60,519 nt of DNA from an uncultured SAR116 cluster alpha proteobacterium. GTDB taxonomy: Bacteria; Pseudomonadota; Alphaproteobacteria; Puniceispirillales; Marisalimonadaceae. Position numbers and translations under genes: made by a program. The stretch covers positions 1-60,519 of the forward strand of contig CABYED010000008.1 of assembly GCA_902517815.1 (NCBI GenBank), in the 5' to 3' direction. Within the stretch, counting starts at the first letter, position 1; each line of letters starts with the position of its first letter. This document shows, piece by piece, positions 54,905 to 60,519 of the stretch. The notes beneath the pieces are model-generated. The model saw nothing but the letters and a program-made list of their open reading frames with translations. It searched no databases and was not told where the DNA came from.

Positions 54905-56713
54905 TTATCTTCCAATTGCGTAACCTTGCATAAATCTTGGATTGGCTGCTGCTTTTAAAATTTCATTATCCTTTGAAGCTGCTGTCATTCTGCCAAGACT
55001 CCAGTCATCATCAATTATTAATTTATGTCCTTTTTTAATAAGTTCATCAATAGTCTCTTTAGGAAATCTTCCTTCAATTGCTAGATGACCAATATCAGTT
55101 TCTCTTGGATAAAATGAATTTGGAAAATGTGCAGTGCTGAAACCTGGGGCATCAATTGCTTCTTGAAGATTGAGTCCAAAATGTACATGTCTTAAAAACA
55201 AATGAAGCGACCATTGATCTTGTTGATCGCCTCCTGGTGTGCCAAAAACCATATAAGGGAGTCCATCTTTCAAGGCAAGACTTGGTGATAAAGTAGTTCT
55301 TGGCCTTCTTTTTGGGCCAATACAAGCTGGAGAGTTTTCGTCCAACCAAAACATTTGTCCTCTATTTGATAAACAAAATCCTAGATTTGGAATTATTGGA
55401 GAGCTTTGTAACCAACCGCCACTGGGAGTGCCAGCAATCATGTTTCCCCATTTATCAATTATATCAAAATGAGTAGTATCTCCTTTTGTATCTCCAAGAT
55501 TAGAAGGATTAGGTTCGTCAAACCTTGCTACTGTAGGTTCTCCAATATCAAATTTTGAAAATGACTCTGGGGTACCACCTTTGGGTCTTACCAGCACTCT
55601 TCCACCAAAGCCTGGTATAACTCCTGGTCTTACTTTCATTGAAGCTTCTTTGGATATTAAATTTCTTCGTTTAGCATTGTATTCTTCACCTAGTAAAACA
55701 TCCATCGGCACATCGTTAAAATTTGTATCTCCATAAAAAGCCTCTCTATCCGCAAATGCTAATTTGGTTGCTTCTACAACTAAGTGGATAAACTCAGGAG
55801 AATTTTCATCTAACGAATCTAAATCAAATTCTTTTAGCAATGCTAATTGCTGTAAAAAAGTGGGTCCTTGTCCCCAAGGTCCAGTTTTGCAAACGGTATA
55901 ATTTTTGTAATCATAAGATAAAGGTTTTTCAATAGTTGCAGACCAACCTGCTAAATCATCTCCAGTTAATAGACCTTTATGTCTTTTTTCAGTTGTATCC
56001 ATAAACTCATTATTTTTACAAAAATCTTCTATTTCTTTTGCGATAAAACCCTGGCTCCATATTAATCGAGCTTGTTTAATTTGTTCTTCACGATCATTGG
56101 ATTTGTTTTCAGCTTCTTTGATAACTTTTAAGTACGTATTAGCCATCTTTTTATTAGTAAAAAAATCACCAATAGAAGGAACTTCACCTTTAGGAAGGTA
56201 AATTTCTGCTGAAGTTGTCCATTCAGTTTTAAAAAGTTCTTCAACCGATTTAATTGTATTAACAATGTTTGGAACCAAAGGATATCCTTTTGTTGCAATA
56301 CTTATTGCTGGCTCTAATACAGTTTTTAATGACATAGTTCCATAATTAAGTAAAAGAAGCATCCAAGCATCAAAAGCTCCTGGAACAACAGCAGGTAACA
56401 AGCCACTTCCTGGAACAATGTTTAAATTCATATCACTAAAAGTTTTCAAAGTTGCAGAATTTGGAGCAACACCTTGACCACATATTACTATAGGGTTTTC
56501 TCCATTGGGGCATAAGATAAGAGGAACTTCTCCACCAGGACCATTTAGATGAGGTTCAACTACTTGAAGTGCAAATCCTGTGGCTACAGCAGCATCAAAT
56601 GCGTTTCCATTTTTTTCTAGAATTGACATACCAACCGCAGATGCAATCCAATGAGTAGAAGTGACAACTCCAAAGTTGCCAACAATTTCAGGTCTTGTAG
56701 TAAATTTTCTCAT
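54905..56713 (-). CDS. Gamma-glutamyltransferase-like Ntn hydrolase (cytosolic form)
   Basis: A 602-residue gamma-glutamyltransferase/acylase homologue. It starts with VVTSTHWIASAVGMSILEKNGNAFDAAVA and has the self-cleavage nucleophile Thr413 in DTTHFDIIDKWGN, then PRTTLSPSLALKDG, GTPGGDQQ and the closing PRFMQGYAIGR. No signal peptide is present, unlike the periplasmic E. coli enzyme; it resembles the YwrD-like branch. The substrate may be a gamma-glutamyl amide or another acyl compound. It diverges from the tctC transporter gene, which suggests joint use. Confidence 0.9.
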   Translation of the reverse strand: MRKFTTRPEIVGNFGVVTSTHWIASAVGMSILEKNGNAFDAAVATGFALQVVEPHLNGPGGEVPLILCPNGENPIVICGQGVAPNSATLKTFSDMNLNIVPGSGLLPAVVPGAFDAWMLLLLNYGTMSLKTVLEPAISIATKGYPLVPNIVNTIKSVEELFKTEWTTSAEIYLPKGEVPSIGDFFTNKKMANTYLKVIKEAENKSNDREEQIKQARLIWSQGFIAKEIEDFCKNNEFMDTTEKRHKGLLTGDDLAGWSATIEKPLSYDYKNYTVCKTGPWGQGPTFLQQLALLKEFDLDSLDENSPEFIHLVVEATKLAFADREAFYGDTNFNDVPMDVLLGEEYNAKRRNLISKEASMKVRPGVIPGFGGRVLVRPKGGTPESFSKFDIGEPTVARFDEPNPSNLGDTKGDTTHFDIIDKWGNMIAGTPSGGWLQSSPIIPNLGFCLSNRGQMFWLDENSPACIGPKRRPRTTLSPSLALKDGLPYMVFGTPGGDQQDQWSLHLFLRHVHFGLNLQEAIDAPGFSTAHFPNSFYPRETDIGHLAIEGRFPKETIDELIKKGHKLIIDDDWSLGRMTAASKDNEILKAAANPRFMQGYAIGR

Positions 56714-56740
56714 TTTATTTCCAAAAAATTATATTATCAA

Positions 56741-56770
56741 TTGACTCTCAATAAGCATATGCAATTATTA
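56741..56770 (+). promoter_or_regulatory. Candidate sigma-70 promoter ahead of tctC
   Basis: TTGACT at 56741-56746 is a good -35 box. A loose -10 (TTATTA, 56765-56770) follows at 18 bases. The pair lies in the 105-base gap shared by the divergent ggt-like and tctC genes. The weak -10 and high A+T keep this tentative. No operator repeat is obvious. Confidence 0.35.
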
Positions 56771-56818
56771 AATTTCATAATTATCTAAAATAAAATAAAC
56801 TAATTTGTGGAGATAACA

Positions 56819-57796
56819 ATGCCTATCAAAAATTTATTAAAAGCCAGTTTAGCTGGAGCAGCTTTGCTGGCTTTATCATTTACAGGAGCTTTAGCAGCTC
56901 CGAGTATTCCGTGTGGTACCGCAAAGTTAATTGTTCCTTGGGGAGCAGGTGGCGGAACAGATGTAATATTTAGACAGATGGTTGATAAAGTAAATAAAAG
57001 TGGAGCAAAGCCCCAACTACAAGTTGTGAACGTTGGTGGTCAAGGTGGTAATAAAGGAGCAAAACAAGCTTCTAAAGCCAAGCCTGATGGTTGTACTCTG
57101 TTTGCAATTCACCAAAGTGCCATAACTAGTTATTTCACTGGTAGAATAGATATAACTTGGGATGCCTTTGAAACTATTTCAATGGTTACATCAACACCTT
57201 CAATTATAGGTGCAAATGTTAACACACCTTATAACAATTTATCAGAACTAGTTGCAGCAGCAAAAAAAGCTCCTGGATCGATTACTGCTGGCGGAACTTT
57301 TGGCTCAACAAGTCAGTTTGTTTTTCTTTTACTAGAGGATGCAACTGGTGTGAAATTTAAGCATGTATCTTATGATGGAACAAAACAAAGAATGACCGCT
57401 TTGTTGGCTGATAACATTAAACTTGGTGAAATTAACTTAGCAGCAGCTATTAAATTTATTAAAGCTGGTAAATTAAAAGCACTTGGGGTTACTAATGATG
57501 CAAGATTAGATCAAATTCCTGATATCAAGACAGCTCAAGAACAAGGTGCTAACGTTATCTTTGCTGTTGAAAGAGGAGTGGTTGCTCCGAAGGGAACATC
57601 TGCAGAAATTGTAAAGCATTACGCAAAAATGTTTGAAGGTGCAGCAATGGATAAAGATTTTAAAGCTGCTATGCATAAAAAAGGTATTTTAATTAATTAT
57701 AAAGGACCTGAAGATTATAAAAAACATTTTCAAGCCACCTATGATTATTGGAAGCCAATAGCAAAACAAGTTGGTGTTTATAAAAGAAAAGACTAA
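56819..57796 (+). CDS. Tripartite tricarboxylate transporter binding protein (TctC/Bug family)
   Basis: This is the periplasmic binding protein of a tripartite tricarboxylate transporter. The 325 residues begin with a signal peptide ending at about ALAAPS and continue with the family site LIVPWGAGGGTDVIFRQM, GGNKGAKQASKAKPDG and SVQ-type late lobes. The start is the ATG at 56819 with GGAG seven bases ahead, not the GTG at 56807 that contains this ribosome site. Bug proteins bind citrate, aromatic acids, amides or other carboxylates, so the ligand is open. A strong hairpin follows the stop. Confidence 0.93.
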   Translation: MPIKNLLKASLAGAALLALSFTGALAAPSIPCGTAKLIVPWGAGGGTDVIFRQMVDKVNKSGAKPQLQVVNVGGQGGNKGAKQASKAKPDGCTLFAIHQSAITSYFTGRIDITWDAFETISMVTSTPSIIGANVNTPYNNLSELVAAAKKAPGSITAGGTFGSTSQFVFLLLEDATGVKFKHVSYDGTKQRMTALLADNIKLGEINLAAAIKFIKAGKLKALGVTNDARLDQIPDIKTAQEQGANVIFAVERGVVAPKGTSAEIVKHYAKMFEGAAMDKDFKAAMHKKGILINYKGPEDYKKHFQATYDYWKPIAKQVGVYKRKD

Positions 57797-57802
57797 ATTT
57801 GT

Positions 57803-57835
57803 AAAAGAAGAGATAACAAGCTTATCTCTTCTTTT
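57803..57835 (+). terminator. 14-bp hairpin between tctC and tctB
   Basis: AAAAGAAGAGATAA (57803-57816), a five-base loop and TTATCTCTTCTTTT (57822-57835) form a perfect 14-bp stem that ends in four T's. It lies seven bases behind the tctC stop and 12 before the tctB ATG. It could act as a partial terminator or as a block to 3' decay, either of which would give more binding protein than membrane subunits. Confidence 0.8.
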
Positions 57836-57847
57836 AATAAATTCATT

Positions 57848-58336
57848 ATGAGTATTAATAAAGACACAATTGTAGCTATATTTTTATTGTTATTCTGTGG
57901 AATAATGATCAATAGTAGTTTTGATATTGAAGATCCTGGATATCAAGGTATGAAAGCTAGTTTTTGGCCAACAATAGTATTGTGTCTTCTATCAATTATG
58001 TCATTGGTTATGTTAGTTAAATCTATGATGGCTTCAACTGACAGTAATTTAAATTCAGAAAATACAAATTCACAAAATGTTTTCTTAAAATTTAAGAATG
58101 CCTCAATATGCTTTTTAATGTTCATTCTTTTTTTAGGGTTTCTAGATTATTTAGGAATGCTAATTGGGGGTGTGTTATTTGTATTTGGGTTACTTACTTT
58201 ATTAGGTGGATTTGAGATAAAAAAAATTATCAATCACTTAATTATTTCAATTATTACAATAGGAATAATGTGGTCAATTTTCACCTTTGGTTTAAAAGTG
58301 ATTTTACCTGAGGGTGAAATTTTAAGAATTTGGTAA
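57848..58336 (+). CDS. Tripartite tricarboxylate transporter small membrane subunit (TctB family)
   Basis: The 162-residue protein has four hydrophobic helices, with the pattern of the TctB family (FWPTIVLCLLSIMSLVML, then a polar loop and LGFLDYLGMLIGGVLFVFGLLTLLGG). TctB proteins are poorly conserved, so its place between tctC and tctA carries much of the call. The gap to tctA is four bases. Confidence 0.9.
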   Translation: MSINKDTIVAIFLLLFCGIMINSSFDIEDPGYQGMKASFWPTIVLCLLSIMSLVMLVKSMMASTDSNLNSENTNSQNVFLKFKNASICFLMFILFLGFLDYLGMLIGGVLFVFGLLTLLGGFEIKKIINHLIISIITIGIMWSIFTFGLKVILPEGEILRIW

Positions 58337-58340
58337 AATT

Positions 58341-59987
58341 ATGATAGATATTATTTTACAAGCGTTTGCGAGTATAGTTTTAGATCCAGTTACATTAGGA
58401 TTAATGTTGGTAGGTACACTTGCTGGTATTCTTGCAGGTGCTATCCCAGGCTTTACTATTGCAATGGGCGTAATATTAACTTTACCATTCACTTTTGGTA
58501 TGACTGCAATTCAAGGATTAGCAACTATGCTTGGGGTGTTTGTAGGAGGATTTTCTGGAGGATTAATGTCATGCATGTTAACTGGAATCCCAGGAACTCC
58601 GTCTTCTGTTGCAACAACCTTTGATGGCTTTCCGTTAGTAAGATCTGGCAGACCAGGTCTCGCATTAGGTTTAGGATTATGGTCTTCTTTTTTTGGGGGT
58701 ATGATTAGTGCTGTAATTTTAGTCGCTTTAGCCCCACAATTAGCATTTTTAGGTTTAGAATTTGGTCCTTGGGATTATTTTTCTTTAATTATTTTTGCTC
58801 TAACAATTACGGTTAGTCTATCAGGTGGGAATATTACTAAAGGTTTAATAGCTGGACTACTTGGATTGTTTGCAGCAACGGTAGGTGAAGATGAGATTAA
58901 TGGAGTTGCAAGATTTACCTTTGGTTTTGATGAATTCAAACAAGGATTTGCATTTCTACCAGTTTTAATTGGATTATTTGCTTTTTCACAATTATTAACA
59001 GATGTCGAAGATGATAAAAGGGCTAAGAGCCCTCTTATGTCTCAATCTGGATCTGTGGTAAAAGTTGAGCACAGGCAAGCAATTTTAATAATTCTTAAAA
59101 GATGGGTTAATTTATTTAGGTCAAGTTTCATAGGCATTTTTACAGGAATTTTACCTGCTGCTGGCGGTTCAATTTCAAATATATTAGCATATGATCAAGC
59201 AAAAAAAGCTTCACCTAATAGATCCAATTTTGGAAAAGGTGAATATGATGGTGTCATTGCACCAGAAGCCGCTAATAATGCAACTGCAGGTGGAGCGTTA
59301 ATTATGATGATGGCGCTGGGTATTCCTGGAGATATTGTAACAGCAGTTATGTTAGGAGCATTAATGATCCACAATATCATTCCTGGTCCAACATTCATTC
59401 AAGACGAACCATTATTAGCGTACGGTGTTTTTATAGCGTTTTTTGTTGCTCATTTTTTTATGGTCGGATTACAGGCGTTCTCATTAAGAATATTTCTATT
59501 GGTTACAAAAATCCCAATGTATGTTTTAGCTTCAGTTATCTTAGCTTATTGTGCAATTGGAGTTTTCGCATTACATAATGTAGTTTTTGATATATGGGTT
59601 ATGTTCTTCTTTGGTGTAATTGGATATTTTATGAAAAAATTAGGATTTCCTCTTGCTCCCATGATCCTTGGTGTGGTTTTAGGTAAATTAGCAGAACTTA
59701 ATTTAGCAAGAGCATCTGGAATAAGTGACGACTTATTATTATTCATAACAAGGCCATGGTCATTGTTTTTCTTATTGATGGCGGTGATCTCAGTAATCTT
59801 TCCTTTTTATCAAGAAGCTAGGAAAGATTCATTATTCTCAAAACTTTATGTTCCAATGTCTATGATTGTATTGTCTTTACCACTATTTTTGATGGGTAGC
59901 CCAGTAAGAATGATAGTAGCAACAATATTAGTTTTAACTGGAGTATATTTTTTATATAAAAGAACCAGCTCTTTAAAAACTACCTGA
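58341..59987 (+). CDS. Tripartite tricarboxylate transporter large membrane subunit (TctA family)
   Basis: The main permease of the transporter. The 548 residues have about eleven or twelve helices and both halves of the family signature: GAIPGFTIAMGVILTLPFTFG with LTGIPGTPSSVATTFDGFPL in the first, and GILPAAGGSISNILAYDQAK with EAANNATAGGALIMMMALGIPGD in the second. The length is slightly above the usual 500. Its stop overlaps that of the convergent cupin gene by eight bases. Confidence 0.96.
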   Translation: MIDIILQAFASIVLDPVTLGLMLVGTLAGILAGAIPGFTIAMGVILTLPFTFGMTAIQGLATMLGVFVGGFSGGLMSCMLTGIPGTPSSVATTFDGFPLVRSGRPGLALGLGLWSSFFGGMISAVILVALAPQLAFLGLEFGPWDYFSLIIFALTITVSLSGGNITKGLIAGLLGLFAATVGEDEINGVARFTFGFDEFKQGFAFLPVLIGLFAFSQLLTDVEDDKRAKSPLMSQSGSVVKVEHRQAILIILKRWVNLFRSSFIGIFTGILPAAGGSISNILAYDQAKKASPNRSNFGKGEYDGVIAPEAANNATAGGALIMMMALGIPGDIVTAVMLGALMIHNIIPGPTFIQDEPLLAYGVFIAFFVAHFFMVGLQAFSLRIFLLVTKIPMYVLASVILAYCAIGVFALHNVVFDIWVMFFFGVIGYFMKKLGFPLAPMILGVVLGKLAELNLARASGISDDLLLFITRPWSLFFLLMAVISVIFPFYQEARKDSLFSKLYVPMSMIVLSLPLFLMGSPVRMIVATILVLTGVYFLYKRTSSLKTT

Positions 59988-60507
59988 TAAATTGGTTCAC
60001 GTATTCTTCACCTAAACCAACTTTTATAAAATGTTTTTTAGCTGCTTCGATTCTATCAAAAACATCAGTTGTGCTAACTGTATTTCCATCTTCATCACAA
60101 TAAATTAGGGCTCCAGAGTTATGAAATAAAGTAATCATTTCTTCGCAATCTTCATCAACAACTAATGTGTGAATCTCACCTGGAGGCTCGAATAAATACG
60201 AACCTTCTTTAGCAACCCAATTATGCTCAAGGTACCTCCATGAACCTTTAATTACGAAACCATGAACTGGAGCAGGATGTCTGTGTCTTGATAAAAAGCC
60301 ACCACCGATAACCTTTGTTAGATGAACCCAATAACCTTGACTAATATTATAGCATAATGGTCTAGACCAACGACCAGGAGATAAGGGAACCCAAAGTCTA
60401 TCGTCATCTTTAGAAAAACTATCCTCAATAAAAATATCTGGGATAATATTTCCTGGCTTAAGTCCGTTATATGGCGAAGGAAATATATTTTTAGTAAAAT
60501 CGTTCAT
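59980..60507 (-). CDS. Cupin-domain protein, 2,4'-dihydroxyacetophenone dioxygenase-like
   Basis: A 175-residue cupin. The core has SRHRHPAPVHGFVIKGSWRYLEH at about residues 73-95, with histidines placed to bind a metal, then EGSYLFEPPGEIHTL with a further Glu and His, which is the pattern of the 2,4'-dihydroxyacetophenone dioxygenase and related aromatic-cleaving cupins. The substrate is not shown. AGGAG lies just beyond the start, at the right edge of the window. Its position at the end of the transporter genes suggests that it acts on the imported compound. Confidence 0.82.
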   Translation of the reverse strand: MNDFTKNIFPSPYNGLKPGNIIPDIFIEDSFSKDDDRLWVPLSPGRWSRPLCYNISQGYWVHLTKVIGGGFLSRHRHPAPVHGFVIKGSWRYLEHNWVAKEGSYLFEPPGEIHTLVVDEDCEEMITLFHNSGALIYCDEDGNTVSTTDVFDRIEAAKKHFIKVGLGEEYVNQFIR

Positions 60508-60519
60508 CTTAAATCTCCT

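Noticed and set aside
56807-56818. GTG at 56807 as the tctC start
   Set aside because: It would place the GGAG ribosome site inside the coding region; the ATG at 56819 has ideal spacing and gives a normal signal peptide.
1-60519. CRISPR arrays, tRNA or rRNA genes, insertion sequences, phage genes, attachment sites or a replication origin
   Set aside because: I looked on both strands and saw no regular repeat-spacer series, transposase or integrase motifs, cloverleaf-like genes or DnaA-box clusters; nearly all bases belong to protein genes.

Overview
The window is a strongly A+T-rich, very compact bacterial chromosome segment. No tRNA, rRNA, CRISPR array, insertion sequence or phage gene was found, and the largest gap without a gene is about 180 bases. 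Several conserved blocks point to an alphaproteobacterium with a streamlined genome, probably free-living and marine: rpsF-rpsR-rplI-dnaB-alr...radA-cvpA-purF, fabD-fabG-acpP-fabF-mltG-gmk, lptF-lptG-surA-pdxA-rsmA, purM-DUF2066-perM-hdaA, and pyrB-pyrC-plsY-topA-rnr-rpmG. It also carries an EipB-like protein and an alphaproteobacterial aa3 oxidase subunit IV. The taxon cannot be fixed from the sequence alone; low-GC SAR116, AEGEAN-169 or HIMB59-like lineages would fit.

Layout. (1) 79-8770, plus strand: flagellar export and switch genes fliI-J-K-L-M-N-O-P-Q-R-flhB, in the order usual for gammaproteobacteria. Two sigma-54 (-24/-12) promoters precede fliK and fliO. (2) 8786-10712, plus strand: four uncharacterised genes directly behind flhB (two-TM protein, small Cys protein, membrane-anchored coiled coil, PDZ-like membrane protein). 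(3) 10709-20396, minus strand: one long run from rpsF through rpsR, rplI, dnaB, alr, mlaE, mlaF, radA, cvpA and purF to an SDR gene. A folded leader can hide the rpsF ribosome site, and a second hairpin can hide that of dnaB. (4) 20579-25479, plus strand: fatty-acid synthesis genes, mltG and gmk. (5) 25476-30836, minus strand: rsmA, pdxA, surA, lptG, lptF. (6) 30937-39628: pepA, ndk, a tiny oxidase subunit IV gene, purM, a DUF2066 lipoprotein-like gene, perM, hdaA, rnd, an EipB-like gene and rpmG. (7) 39684-47822, minus strand: rnr, topA, plsY, a dihydroorotase-like gene, pyrB, ruvX. (8) 47883-51117, plus strand: gatC-gatA-gatB. (9) 51130-60507: an accessory, nutrient-related region with a frameshifted EamA transporter, an aldo/keto reductase, a ketopantoate-reductase-like protein, an aspartate-dehydrogenase-like protein, a cytosolic gamma-glutamyltransferase-like hydrolase, a complete tripartite tricarboxylate transporter (TctC-TctB-TctA) and a cupin.

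Main points of interest. Two clean sigma-54 promoters drive a gammaproteobacterial-type flagellar operon in an alphaproteobacterial chromosome. Two RNA structures each hold a Shine-Dalgarno sequence. All eight convergent gene junctions are overlapping or nearly so. Several genes usually found in these conserved blocks are absent from their slots (lptD, dprA, ppk/ppx, holC, yicC). The dihydroorotase-like protein lacks the metal-binding HxH. RNase R lacks its N-terminal helix-turn-helix. A transporter gene is broken at a nine-base homopolymer. A 14-bp hairpin separates tctC from tctB.
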